Shown here: piece after piece, positions 44,815 through 53,488 of the stretch
Position numbering within the stretch: position 1 is the first letter of the stretch
How the letters are laid out: each line of letters opens with the position of its first letter
NCBI GenBank assembly: GCA_947503575.1
Contig: CANNDZ010000001.1
Span: 434,001-498,000, forward strand
Reading direction: 5' to 3'
Source: an uncultured Kordiimonas sp.
GTDB taxonomy: Bacteria > Pseudomonadota > Alphaproteobacteria > Sphingomonadales > Kordiimonadaceae
DNA length: 64,000 nucleotides
The notes under the pieces: model-generated
Seen by the model: the letters and a program-made list of their open reading frames with translations, nothing else
Told to the model about the DNA's origin: nothing
The model's database searches: none
Program-made: the position numbers and the translations under genes

Positions 44815-44900
44815 GCGTGTTTCCTCCGTCCTTACTAACACTGCCCGGCGGGCGTCATGACTGCAAGTCTCTTGTGCCGCAGATTTTCAGGTGTCAGGCT

Positions 44901-46001
44901 TCAGGCTTTGGGCCCTTTGCGCCCCGAGCCCACTTTGGGGGCGGCACTTTCGTCAAGGGGCCAACGCGGACGCGGGGCCACATCCTGATCGTCCAGGGTC
45001 GGATCACGGACCAGGCGCTCCACCCCTGCCCACGCGATCATGGCACCATTGTCGGTGCATAATGCCATTGGTGGTGCATGAAATGTCATGGTGTTCGCAG
45101 CTGCTACATCCTGGATGCGCGCTCGTAAATACTGGTTTGCTGCAACGCCGCCCGCGACCACAAGCGGCATGGGCTTATCACCTGTCTTACCGCGAAAAAT
45201 CTGAATGGCCTTTTCAAGCCGGTCAACAATACAGCGGCCCATGGCTTGTTGGAAAGCAGCACAAATATCCGCCCGGTCGTCCGGAAAAAGAGCACCGCGT
45301 TCGGCAACGCAGGCTTCTGCTGTTCGGCGTACGGCGGTTTTCAGGCCTGAAAAGGAAAAATCACAGCCGGGTCGCCCTAACAACGGCGTTGGCAGGTCAA
45401 ATCGGTCCGGATTGCCGTCCTTGGCAGCGCGCTCGACGGCGGGTCCGCCCGGGTAGGGCAACCCCAGCAGTTTGGCCGTTTTATCGAAGGCTTCGCCGGC
45501 GGCGTCATCAATCGTGCTGCCAAGCCGCTCGTAGCTGCCAACGCCGTATGTCGCCAGCAACTGGCAGTGACCGCCAGACATCAACAGCAGTAGGTACGGG
45601 AACTCTATGTCTTCCACCAGCCGCGCAGTCAGGGCATGACCTTCCAAATGATTGACCGCCACAAAAGGTTTGCCGCTTGCGGCGGCGATTGCCTTGGCTG
45701 TCATCACACCCACCATCAGACCACCCACTAGTCCCGGCCCCGTGGTCGCGGCAATGGCGTCCAGGTCGTTAAAGGTTTTGTCTGCGTCCAGCAGTGTTTT
45801 GCGGATTAGATGATCCAGACCCGAGATATGCTGCCGCGCCGCAATTTCCGGGACTACACCCCCATACTCGGCATGGTCATCAATTTGTGACAGAACATTG
45901 TGTGCGTGGATGGTGCGCTTGCTGTCCACAACCGCGACCGCTGTTTCATCGCAACTGGTTTCAATGCCCAGCACCAGCAAATTATTTGTTTCTTTGCTCA
46001 C
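44901..46001 (-). CDS. tsaD: tRNA N6-adenosine threonylcarbamoyltransferase
   Basis: A 366-residue ASKHA-fold protein that attaches threonylcarbamoyl to A37 of ANN-decoding tRNAs with TsaB, TsaE and TsaC. Motifs are [16 protein letters not shown] at the N-terminus, metal-binding [30 protein letters not shown] and [15 protein letters not shown]-terminal basic tail (GSGRKGPK) extends past the core. Divergent from hemC. Confidence 0.97.
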   Translation of the reverse strand: MSKETNNLLVLGIETSCDETAVAVVDSKRTIHAHNVLSQIDDHAEYGGVVPEIAARQHISGLDHLIRKTLLDADKTFNDLDAIAATTGPGLVGGLMVGVMTAKAIAAASGKPFVAVNHLEGHALTARLVEDIEFPYLLLLMSGGHCQLLATYGVGSYERLGSTIDDAAGEAFDKTAKLLGLPYPGGPAVERAAKDGNPDRFDLPTPLLGRPGCDFSFSGLKTAVRRTAEACVAERGALFPDDRADICAAFQQAMGRCIVDRLEKAIQIFRGKTGDKPMPLVVAGGVAANQYLRARIQDVAAANTMTFHAPPMALCTDNGAMIAWAGVERLVRDPTLDDQDVAPRPRWPLDESAAPKVGSGRKGPKA

Positions 46002-46101
46002 AACCTAATCAACTTTATGGGGATCAAAGTCTGGTATTTGAGGCGACTTTCCGCTTAGCCCCGTCCAAGTCCTGAAGGCTTTCGCTCCCTCTCCGGGTGA
46101 C

Positions 46102-46130
46102 TTGGCTCTTTACAGTCCCGCTTCTATACG
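46102..46130 (+). promoter_or_regulatory. Candidate promoter of the hemC operon within an inverted repeat
   Basis: TTGGCT (46102-46107) and TATACG (46125-46130) have 17-base spacing, 60 bases before hemC. The arms ACTTGGC (46100-46106) and GCCAAGT (46130-46136) are perfect complements that frame the two elements 30 bases apart, so a dimeric regulator could cover the promoter. Confidence 0.45.
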
Positions 46131-46189
46131 CCAAGTAACAAAAAGAGAAGAAGTTATTGCTGGCTGTTAATGTACAAGAAGGGGTGATT

Positions 46190-47149
46190 GTGGCGACAAA
46201 ATTGCGAATTGGGACGCGGGGCAGCCCTTTGGCTTTGGCGCAGGCGGAAATGGTTCGTGATCTGCTTATTGCGGCCCACGAAGACCTGACAGAAGATTCC
46301 ATCGAAATTGTTGTGATCAAAACCAGCGGAGACCGCATCCTCGACCGGCATTTGATGACAGCTGGCGGCAAGGGTTTGTTCACTAAGGAAATTGAAGAAG
46401 CCCTGTTGGACAGTGACATTGATTGCGCTGTGCATTCCAGCAAGGATATGCCCACCGCGTTGCCTGACGGGTTGGAACTGTCGGTATTTTTACCGCGCGA
46501 AGACCCCCGAGACGCTTTTGTAAGTGCAAAATTCTCGCATTTTCTTGATCTGCCCCATGGGGCCCTTTTGGGAACCGCATCGCTGCGTCGCCGCGCTCAG
46601 GCGCTCAGGCTGCGCCCGGACCTCAAGGTGGTTACGTTTCGCGGCAATGTGCAAACCCGGATGCGCAAACTTAAAGACGGCGAGGCCGACGCAACCTTCC
46701 TGGCTCAGGCCGGGCTAAACCGCTTGGGCATGGCTGACGCTGCGGCAGAAAAGCTGTCATTGGAAGATTTTCTTCCGGCCCCGGCCCAAGGTGCCGTTAC
46801 GGTCGAAGTGCGGTCAAACGATACGCGCATGAAAGATTTTCTCGCACCCTTGCATCACGCTGATACAGCGCTGGCCGTGGCGGCAGAACGCGCACTTTTG
46901 GGGGCGCTTGATGGGTCTTGCCGCACGCCAATTGCAGCGCATGCGACACGGCAGGGCAAAACGGTTATGATGCAGGCAATGTTATTGTCGCTGGATGGCA
47001 CAACTGTGTTTGATGCAAACGGGTCTTCGCCCGCAACACTGGATGACGCCCGAGAGCTTGGTTCAGCCTTGGGAGCGAAGATAAAAGAAGACGCCGGGCC
47101 GCAGTTTTTCAAGGAGCTTGCGGCGCAGGTGGAAGCGGAGTTTGAATGA
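46190..47149 (+). CDS. hemC: Hydroxymethylbilane synthase (porphobilinogen deaminase)
   Basis: A 319-residue enzyme polymerising four porphobilinogens in heme synthesis. Motifs are LRIGTRGSPLALAQAEMV, the active-site Asp region DCAVHSSKDMPTALPDGL, GTASLRRRAQALR, and the dipyrromethane-linking Cys in LLGALDGSCRTPI. GTG 46190 is chosen, with AAGGGG six bases before it; an upstream TTG frame start lacks support. The stop overlaps hemD by four bases (ATGA). Confidence 0.95.
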   Translation: MATKLRIGTRGSPLALAQAEMVRDLLIAAHEDLTEDSIEIVVIKTSGDRILDRHLMTAGGKGLFTKEIEEALLDSDIDCAVHSSKDMPTALPDGLELSVFLPREDPRDAFVSAKFSHFLDLPHGALLGTASLRRRAQALRLRPDLKVVTFRGNVQTRMRKLKDGEADATFLAQAGLNRLGMADAAAEKLSLEDFLPAPAQGAVTVEVRSNDTRMKDFLAPLHHADTALAVAAERALLGALDGSCRTPIAAHATRQGKTVMMQAMLLSLDGTTVFDANGSSPATLDDARELGSALGAKIKEDAGPQFFKELAAQVEAEFE

Positions 47150-47859
47150 AAACAATTCTGGTAACGCGCCCGATCACCGAGGCTAATGTAACGGCAGAAA
47201 AACTCGAAGCCGCCGGCAACAGAGTGGTTATTGCGCCTGCGCTTCAGGTGGAACCGGTCTCGTTTGAAATACCAGATGAGAATCGTAGCATCATAATCAC
47301 CAGCCAAAACGGTGCCCGTATGGGCCTTGCCAATATTGGCAACAAGACGCGGCCAATTTTTGCGGTGGGGGATAAAACCGCTGATGAGGCTCGCAAGCTT
47401 GGCTTTACCAATATTACCGTTGGCCCCGGCACAGCGCGCCAGATGGTGCCGCTATTGTTGGAATGCGGCGTAACAGAAACCCGGAAGTATACGCACCTTT
47501 GTGGCAGCACGCTTGCCTACAATATCTGTGACGTGCTTCGGGGCGAAGGATTGGACGCTGAAACCACAGTGACGTACCAGACGCGCGCCAACCGCAACTT
47601 GAGCATGGGGGTGCAGGAAGCGCTGGATGAGGGCGAAATTGATATTGCGCTCTTTTATTCACCGCGCACTGCCACCATCTTTGAAGAAGTGGTCGCGGAT
47701 TATGGCCGGTCAGATTGGCTTCATAAGATCGATGCCTTGTGCTTGTCGACACGGGTTGCCGACAATCTATTGGGCCCCTGGCGCAGCAAGTCTTATGCTG
47801 TGATACCCACAGAAAAAGCCCTGCTCAGCCTGATTGATCATGTTGAGCAGCCGGACTAA
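47146..47859 (+). CDS. hemD: Uroporphyrinogen-III synthase
   Basis: A 237-residue enzyme that cyclises and inverts ring D of hydroxymethylbilane. Sequence in this family is poorly conserved. Recognisable parts are ILVTRPITEANVTAEKLEA at the start, IIITSQNGARMGLANI, FAVGDKTADEARKLGF and LFYSPRTATIFEEVV. It overlaps hemC by four bases and is followed by the Mic60-like gene after 24 bases. Confidence 0.92.
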   Translation: MKTILVTRPITEANVTAEKLEAAGNRVVIAPALQVEPVSFEIPDENRSIIITSQNGARMGLANIGNKTRPIFAVGDKTADEARKLGFTNITVGPGTARQMVPLLLECGVTETRKYTHLCGSTLAYNICDVLRGEGLDAETTVTYQTRANRNLSMGVQEALDEGEIDIALFYSPRTATIFEEVVADYGRSDWLHKIDALCLSTRVADNLLGPWRSKSYAVIPTEKALLSLIDHVEQPD

Positions 47860-47883
47860 TCGCTGTTGCCGGAGAAAGAGACC

Positions 47884-49140
47884 GTGGCAGGTAACAAAGC
47901 AGACAATAAAAACGATCCATCGGTTGATCCCGAGATAGACGTCGTGGACGCGGAGATCGTTGAAGATAACGAAGCGAACCGGGGCACACCGTCGCCGAAA
48001 CCAAAGCCCGTGGAAGCTATCCCAGAAAAAGCCAAATCAGGCGGCAAGATGGGTTGGGTGTTTGCTGGTTTGCTAGCCGCCTTTGTCGGTGGGCTTTTTG
48101 CTGCGCCCTATGCGCAAAACGGATTGCGTACTCTTGGTCTTTTGCCTGCGTTGCCAGCGCCTGCGGCGGCAGGCGGCGGGGAAGCATTGGCACCCTTGTT
48201 AGCGGACATCGAAACCCGGTTGGGAGACACAGCGCTGTCGCTGGAACGCCTGCAAGTTATTTTGGCGCAGCATGAGCAGGGCCTGGAAGATGCCGCTGCC
48301 GCCCGCGCGCTTATCAGCAATGATGTTGCGCTTCTGGCCAGTCAGAATTCAGGCCAAACAGCAGGAACCGGCGGCGGCACCGCAGCGGCAGATGTTCAGG
48401 CCCTGCGCGACAGGGTTACGGCCTTGACCGATGAAGTTGCGCGGCTTGCCGCGCTTTCAAGCGAACAAAACCCCGAGGTGGCTGGCTTAACGGGGGCTGT
48501 TGCGCTCGCGCGGGCCGAAGCGGCACAACTGAAATCCAAACTGGAAAACCTTGAAACTGTCGTTGTCGACCTGCAGGCAGGGGCGCTGGACGTGTCGCCG
48601 CGCGGTCGTATGTTGGTGTCTGTTGGTCGGTTGAAAGACCAGGCCCTGCGCGGTATGGCTTTTGGCGGAGAGCTTGTTGCCCTGCGTGCAGAAATTGCAG
48701 TCATGCCCGCATTGGATCAGCAAATGATTGGCGCAGATGTCGCCGTTCTGGCACGCCATCCTCAGGGTATCAGCCCTTATGAAGCGCTCGTTCGGGATTA
48801 TGGAACGGCGGCAAGTGCTGCGAAATTGGCGCAGGAAAAAACCGACGGTAGTTTGCTTGCCAGCCTGTTTACCGTGCGGCGCACCGATGACGGTGCCACA
48901 GGCATAGATGCTGTGTTATTAGAGGCAGAGCGTCGATTGCTGGCGCGTGATGTTGCGGGGGCGCTTGAAACGCTCGCTTCGCTTAGTGGCACGGCGGCGG
49001 ATGCAATGGCTGCATGGCGCACATCAGCAGAAGCGCATGTCGAGGTGACGGAAGCGCTTGATCGGTTACAGCGCGCTATCGCCAGTTCTCCCTCGATAGA
49101 AATGTCATCAGAAATTTTATATGGGGGAGGTCGCAGTTGA
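47884..49140 (+). CDS. Mic60/mitofilin-like membrane protein
   Basis: A 418-residue protein with an acidic N-terminal tail, one transmembrane helix (GWVFAGLLAAFVGGLFAAPY, roughly residues 56-75), a long coiled coil with heptad Leu/Ala, and a C-terminal domain ending near DRLQRAI. Position between hemD and hemY is where alphaproteobacterial Mic60 homologues lie; those shape intracytoplasmic membrane junctions and are relatives of the mitochondrial MICOS subunit. GTG 47884 follows GGAG. The stop overlaps the next gene. The family call rests on layout and operon rather than a strong motif. Confidence 0.85.
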   Translation: MAGNKADNKNDPSVDPEIDVVDAEIVEDNEANRGTPSPKPKPVEAIPEKAKSGGKMGWVFAGLLAAFVGGLFAAPYAQNGLRTLGLLPALPAPAAAGGGEALAPLLADIETRLGDTALSLERLQVILAQHEQGLEDAAAARALISNDVALLASQNSGQTAGTGGGTAAADVQALRDRVTALTDEVARLAALSSEQNPEVAGLTGAVALARAEAAQLKSKLENLETVVVDLQAGALDVSPRGRMLVSVGRLKDQALRGMAFGGELVALRAEIAVMPALDQQMIGADVAVLARHPQGISPYEALVRDYGTAASAAKLAQEKTDGSLLASLFTVRRTDDGATGIDAVLLEAERRLLARDVAGALETLASLSGTAADAMAAWRTSAEAHVEVTEALDRLQRAIASSPSIEMSSEILYGGGRS

Positions 49141-50486
49141 CCCGCCTTGTTTTCTGGTTTTTTGGTGTTCTGGTACTTGCGGCATCTGCAGCCTGGCTCG
49201 CGGACCATCCCGGCAACGTCAGTATTGAATTTCAGTCTTATGCGATCGACACCAGCTTTGCAGCATTGACGCTGCTTGTTGTGCTGGTTGCGGCCCTAGC
49301 GGCGATTGGTGTGTGGTTTGTGGGGTGGCTGCGCCGGGATATGCCCATATTCGGCAGCAATCAGGTGATCAAGCGCCAAAGCCGGGGGTTCAAGCTGTTG
49401 AACCAATCGCTTGTGGCACTATCGTCCGGCGACTTTAAGCGCGCCCGCACGCTGGTTGAACAAGCGGAGGTTCTGCTGCCGCCGCAACCGATGGTGCATT
49501 TGATTGCGGCTGAGGCTGCGACACGCGGGGGTGATTTTACCGCGGCGTCCAAACGCTATGCCGCGCTGGAAGACACAGATGACGGCAGGCTTTTGGGCTT
49601 GCGCGGATTATTGGTCGAAGCACGCCGTACCGGTCATGACAGCGAAGCGCTCAGGCTTGCTCGTGTGGCGTTTGAAGAAAACCGCAAAAGCCCCTGGGTT
49701 TTAAAAACCCTGTTTGCGCTGGAGGTGGGGGCTGGCAACTGGCGCGATGCCGAAGCGGCGCTTGATAAAGTTGCGCGTGAAAAGCTTTTGGAGCCCGATC
49801 AGGTTACCCGCCATCGGGGGGCGCTTTTGTATGCGGAAGCAACAGAGCTTAAGTTAAGCGGAGAAAAAGCGGCTGCCCGTAAAGAATTGAAGAAAGCAAT
49901 TTCCACACGACCTGGTTTTACGCCTGCCGTGGTTTCGCTTGCGCGGCTTGAGCGCGGCGAGGGCAATAAAACCAAAGCCAGCAAAGTCATCATGGATGCC
50001 TGGGCAAAAGGCCCGCATCCAGCGCTTGCATCAGCATTAAAGGAACTTGATTCTGCTGAAGCTGCCGCCGACTGGTTAAAGCGTGTGCGCGGCTTGATAA
50101 AGCCAAATACCACTCACCCGGAATCACGACTGGTGCTGGTGGACGCCATGATGGATGCAGGCGATTATGATGCCGTTAAGCCGATTCTCGACAGCCTATT
50201 GAATGACGCACCATCGCGGGCAGCATGGCAATACAGGCTTGCGCTTGCCCATGTTCTGAAAGAAGACCCGGACCCGATTGAAACAGCGCTAAAGCATGCG
50301 GTCGATGATGCGCGCTGGCGCTGTAGCACTTGTGGTCATCAGCCAAACGGGTGGTCGCCTTTGTGTCCGTCATGTGGGTCGTTTGACACCTTGTCCTGGA
50401 GCGCAAAAGAAGGTGTGGTTGAACCGGCCGAAGCGTTTGAGGCGGACAGCACAATCGCCCTGTTGGCGGACAGTACCCAGCGATAA
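49137..50486 (+). CDS. hemY: HemY-like TPR membrane protein with zinc ribbon
   Basis: A 449-residue protein. Two membrane helices near residues 3-22 and 38-62 match the HemY N-terminal domain (DHPGNVSIEFQSY between them). TPR units follow, for example ALSSGDFKRARTLVEQAEVL and the segment near residue 245. Residues ~395-420 contain Cys pairs (CSTCG and CPSCG, 16 residues between), a rubredoxin-like or zinc ribbon also seen in LapB. TTG 49137 overlaps the preceding stop (TTGA) and has GGAGG upstream. The role is not proven; HemY proteins are linked to heme synthesis in some bacteria. Confidence 0.88.
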   Translation: MTRLVFWFFGVLVLAASAAWLADHPGNVSIEFQSYAIDTSFAALTLLVVLVAALAAIGVWFVGWLRRDMPIFGSNQVIKRQSRGFKLLNQSLVALSSGDFKRARTLVEQAEVLLPPQPMVHLIAAEAATRGGDFTAASKRYAALEDTDDGRLLGLRGLLVEARRTGHDSEALRLARVAFEENRKSPWVLKTLFALEVGAGNWRDAEAALDKVAREKLLEPDQVTRHRGALLYAEATELKLSGEKAAARKELKKAISTRPGFTPAVVSLARLERGEGNKTKASKVIMDAWAKGPHPALASALKELDSAEAAADWLKRVRGLIKPNTTHPESRLVLVDAMMDAGDYDAVKPILDSLLNDAPSRAAWQYRLALAHVLKEDPDPIETALKHAVDDARWRCSTCGHQPNGWSPLCPSCGSFDTLSWSAKEGVVEPAEAFEADSTIALLADSTQR

Positions 50487-50491
50487 ATCTG

Positions 50492-50520
50492 TTGTCTGGT
50501 TTTTACTTTTTCGCTATGAA
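50492..50520 (+). promoter_or_regulatory. Candidate promoter of tRNA-Thr
   Basis: TTGTCT (50492-50497) and TATGAA (50515-50520) are 17 bases apart and lie about 50 bases before the tRNA. A closer TTGACA at 50543 has no usable -10. Confidence 0.35.
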
Positions 50521-50570
50521 CGCCGCCGTTGCAGGTATGCAGTTGACATTGAGGGCTGCTGCATCGATGC

Positions 50571-50646
50571 GCCGCTTTAGCTCAGTTGGTAGAGCACATC
50601 ATTCGTAATGATGGGGTCGTGGGTTCAAGTCCCGCAAGCGGCACCA
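50571..50646 (+). tRNA. tRNA-Thr (anticodon CGT)
   Basis: A 76-base cloverleaf with encoded CCA. The acceptor GCCGCTT pairs with AAGCGGC, the D-arm is AGCTCAGTTGGTAGAGC, the anticodon stem CATCA/TGATG encloses TTCGTAA (CGT), and the T-arm is GGGTTCAAGTCCC. It decodes ACG. Confidence 0.97.
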
Positions 50647-50713
50647 CTCTTCAAGACATGCGCTTTGCGACAGCAATCAAAACCGGCACCCGAACGGTAC
50701 TGCAATTCTCTTT

Positions 50714-51127
50714 TCAGCGGCCTTGCGTATTTATCAGCGTATCACACTCTTCGCTGACTGTTGTTTCCTGCGCCGTGATGTTGATGACATCGGGGTGCCC
50801 TTCGCGGTAACCAAGCGATAAAAGTCGATCCTTCACGCTGCGAATTTCTGACAGGCGCACCATACAATGACTGATTTCCTGATCTGTTGATGTTGCATCC
50901 GCCGTGTGCTGCGATGCTTTTGTCACCCCTAAAATACCGCGAATACCAGCAAGCTGACTTTCCAGTGTTTCGTTCATCGTGCTTAGCCGTTCTATTTGGG
51001 CCTTCAGGGTTTTAACCTGTGCTTCAAGGGTGGCAATGCGGTCATGGCTGTTTTCCTGTGCGACAGTTGGCAGGCTGGCAACAAGCGTAAAAAGCATGGC
51101 TGCAATCGAGAGAATAGAACGGGTCAT
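50714..51127 (-). CDS. Secreted coiled-coil protein
   Basis: A 137-residue exported protein with a signal peptide ending around LPTVAQE. A heptad coiled coil of about 35 residues follows (RIATLEAQVKTLKAQIERL, then LESQLAG). The last 50 residues form a separate part with two Cys (SHCMVRLSEI and SEECDTL), possibly a disulfide. No family is recognised. AAGGAG precedes ATG 51127. It stands alone and points toward the tRNA-Thr gene. Confidence 0.75.
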   Translation of the reverse strand: MTRSILSIAAMLFTLVASLPTVAQENSHDRIATLEAQVKTLKAQIERLSTMNETLESQLAGIRGILGVTKASQHTADATSTDQEISHCMVRLSEIRSVKDRLLSLGYREGHPDVINITAQETTVSEECDTLINTQGR

Positions 51128-51264
51128 GGTTTTGGCTCCTTCAGGCACGCGCGCATTGGGATGGCGGGTAGATAGGGAAACCTAACACGCTCTGGCGCAC
51201 CTGCAAACTGAGAGATACCGTACTCGCCCGTTTGGCAATCGGACCACGCAATATGTAGCTGTGT

Positions 51265-51702
51265 CTAATCTGTTTTTTCAGTGCCGACAGGCATAATTGT
51301 TCCGGTTGCGGTTGCAATCATTTTTTGGTCGCTACCGTTTAGGGCAAAAACTTCAGCACGGGTAACAATTTGGCGTCGGCCCGCCTTGATCACATGGCCC
51401 TGCCCGATAAACCGCTCCCCCACACCGGGTGCCAGAAGGTGCACGCGAAACTCCGCCGTCAGGACATCGCCCGCCACAGAAGCAGCCGCCCAGCTCATGG
51501 CGGTGTCTGCCAAAAACCCGACCAGTCCGCCATGCAGGAAACCATGATGTTGGCCAAAGCATTTCCGGAACGGCATGGTGATTTCTGCAAAACCATCTTT
51601 GCATGCCGTCACATCGCTGCCCGTGAGCCCATTAAATGGTGATGCGGCAACCACCTTTTTCATGATGTCCAGGGTTGCAACCGGGCGCGTGGGTGCGCTC
51701 AT
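51265..51702 (-). CDS. PaaI-family (hotdog) thioesterase
   Basis: A 145-residue acyl-CoA thioesterase. The hotdog core is FGQHHGFLHGGLVGFLADTA, with the catalytic-region HGG followed by the helix, then LTAEFRVHLLAP and FALNGSDQKMIATATGTI. Such proteins clear unwanted or dead-end CoA esters, for instance in phenylacetate breakdown, but no such pathway is adjacent. It is divergent from a LysR gene across an AT-rich region, so it may be that regulator's target. Confidence 0.9.
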   Translation of the reverse strand: MSAPTRPVATLDIMKKVVAASPFNGLTGSDVTACKDGFAEITMPFRKCFGQHHGFLHGGLVGFLADTAMSWAAASVAGDVLTAEFRVHLLAPGVGERFIGQGHVIKAGRRQIVTRAEVFALNGSDQKMIATATGTIMPVGTEKTD

Positions 51703-51813
51703 TTTACCAACAGCCCAGATAGTCGAATTTTCATTGCTGTGTGATTTTTCATCATTATCAAAAACATGTTTTCTCTAAATAATTATTATATATGATTTTA
51801 TAGTTTATGTAAT

Positions 51814-51848
51814 TTCCGTTATAGGAATATTATATTCCGTATAAGGAA
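51814..51848. promoter_or_regulatory. Tandem TTCC-N6-GGAA operators before lysR
   Basis: Two copies of TTCC-N6-GGAA lie at 51814-51827 and 51835-51848. Their centres are 21 bases apart, two helical turns. Each contains the T-N11-A pattern that LysR proteins prefer. The second copy reaches the AAGGA site of the LysR gene, implying self-repression; the first points to the divergent thioesterase. Confidence 0.6.
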
Positions 51849-51860
51849 AACATAATAACT

Positions 51861-52721
51861 ATGAATGATGTTCAAACACTGGTCGCGGTTGCTGAAAGCG
51901 GCACTCTATCGCGCGCGGCGGAGGCTCTGTCTACGTCTGTCTCCACTGTTGGGCGGCGGCTGGATGCGCTGGAGCAATCACTTGGCCTGACGCTCGTGGT
52001 GCGCACTGTTGATGGCGCATTTTTTACCGATGACGGCGAGCGCCTGTTGCCGCGTGCCCGGGAAAGTGTGGAGGCTGTGCAGGCATTTGAACGGGCAGCT
52101 GTTGCTCTGCGTGATGGCACCGGCCGAGAGCCCGTGCGTATTTCTGCGACCGAACCCATGATCAGCGATATCCTGGCGCCTGCGCTGGCCGACCTTAGTA
52201 AGGTCAGCCCCAACACCATCCTGCAATTGACGTCTTCCAATGAGCCAGCAAGTCTTGCCCGGCGCGAAGCCGATATGGCTCTGCGGTTGGTGCGACCGAC
52301 GGGCGACAGCCTGATTGCGCGCCGCTTGCCCGACATTCAGCTTGGGTGTTTTGCCAGCGATGCGTTTCTTGCGGGCCGTGACCCAAAGCATATCAATATC
52401 GCAGATGAGAATCTGCTGGCCTTCGACAACAGTTTTGGTGACATAGCCGAAGTGCGCTGGCTGCGGGAGCACGATCTGGAGCCCAATGTTACCGTGAAAT
52501 CTTTGAGTTCACGAACGCTTACAAACGCCGCTGCCGCCGGCGTGGGCGTGGCGATTGCACCCAAATTTCTGGCGCGGCGAGCCGGCCTTGTTGAAGTGAA
52601 CGCACCGGATATTCCGGTACGGCAGGTATGGCTGGTTTTGCACCGCGATCTGCGCCACAACCGCGAGATGCAGGTGGTCCGTAACTGGGTTGCCACAACG
52701 GTTCGGTCTGCCCTCGTTTGA
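51861..52721 (+). CDS. LysR-family transcriptional regulator
   Basis: A 286-residue regulator. The helix-turn-helix lies in residues 1-60 (MNDVQTLVAVAESGTLSRAA and LSTSVSTVGRRLDALEQSL), and the effector domain begins near residue 90 with EPVRISATEPMISDILAPAL. AAGGA lies 13 bases upstream of the ATG, inside a repeat of the operator described for 51814-51848. The PaaI thioesterase is the divergent neighbour and the likely target. Confidence 0.9.
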   Translation: MNDVQTLVAVAESGTLSRAAEALSTSVSTVGRRLDALEQSLGLTLVVRTVDGAFFTDDGERLLPRARESVEAVQAFERAAVALRDGTGREPVRISATEPMISDILAPALADLSKVSPNTILQLTSSNEPASLARREADMALRLVRPTGDSLIARRLPDIQLGCFASDAFLAGRDPKHINIADENLLAFDNSFGDIAEVRWLREHDLEPNVTVKSLSSRTLTNAAAAGVGVAIAPKFLARRAGLVEVNAPDIPVRQVWLVLHRDLRHNREMQVVRNWVATTVRSALV

Positions 52722-52853
52722 TGTCTGCAGGTCAGCGCCGGGAGAAGAATTCAAAAATCGCACCGTCCGGTGACGTGAGTGAAAACATCTCCAGCATACC
52801 GTATGGTTGAACCTATGCTGGCGCTGGCTATTGTCTGCCCTTAAAGTGGTGCG

Positions 52854-53276
52854 ATGATCCGTATTACTGATAGTATCAGCCTTCATGAGCAAGACCTTGC
52901 CTTCAGCTTTATTCGGTCGCCCGGACCGGGTGGGCAGAATGTCAATAAGGTCGCCAGTGCGGTGCAACTGCGATTTGATGCCAAAACGGCGGGCAACATC
53001 AACGCCGCCATGTTTGCGCGCCTTGCACGGTTGGCCGGTAGCAGGATGACCCGTGAAGGGGTGATCGTCATCTCTGCGCACCAGCACCGTACGCAAGCCA
53101 TGAATAAAGACGATGCCGTCAACCGGCTTGTTGCGCTTCTCAAGGAGGCAGCAGTCCCGCCGCGCAGGCGGGTTGCCACCAAACCATCGCGCGCCGCAAA
53201 AGAAAGACGGTTAGAATCGAAACGCAAAGCAAGCAATATTAAGAAAGCGCGTGGCCGGGTTTCCTCAACAGACTAG
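52854..53276 (+). CDS. arfB: Peptidyl-tRNA hydrolase ArfB (ribosome rescue)
   Basis: A 140-residue release-factor-like protein. The GGQ motif is in FIRSPGPGGQNVNKVASAV, followed by REGVIVISAHQHRTQ. A basic tail (KPSRAAKERRLESKRKASN) would enter the empty mRNA channel of stalled ribosomes. Full-length and intact. The ribosome-binding site before ATG 52854 is weak. Confidence 0.93.
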   Translation: MIRITDSISLHEQDLAFSFIRSPGPGGQNVNKVASAVQLRFDAKTAGNINAAMFARLARLAGSRMTREGVIVISAHQHRTQAMNKDDAVNRLVALLKEAAVPPRRRVATKPSRAAKERRLESKRKASNIKKARGRVSSTD

Positions 53277-53453
53277 TTGGCTGCCCTGCCTCAAGCGGGT
53301 CGGTGAAACCTTGCCGCAAAACCCATGGTGTGTTGATGATTGTTTCATCGTCAACGACTGGCCATTTCAATAGACAATAAGTTCGTTGCAGGCGTTGCCA
53401 GTAATCGTCACAAGGCTTTAGTAAATAATGAGGTGCACTACGGCGTGATCACT

Positions 53454-53481
53454 TGTTCATACAAAACCGTTATTGTATAAC
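53454..53481 (+). promoter_or_regulatory. Promoter overlapped by Zur-like palindrome
   Basis: TTGTTC (53454-53459) and TATAAC (53476-53481) are separated by about 17 bases. The -10 lies in the dyad GTTAT-TGT-ATAAC (53469-53481), close to the Zur box known from alphaproteobacteria such as Paracoccus. A transcript beginning seven bases after the -10 would start at or next to the ATG at 53489, giving a leaderless mRNA. Zur binding is inferred from the motif and the genes that follow. Confidence 0.6.
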
Positions 53482-53488
53482 CTTTTCC

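Noticed and set aside
44015-44860. 281-codon plus-strand frame in gpsA
   Set aside because: gpsA carries all its motifs on the other strand; this frame is Ser/Ala/Pro-rich noise.
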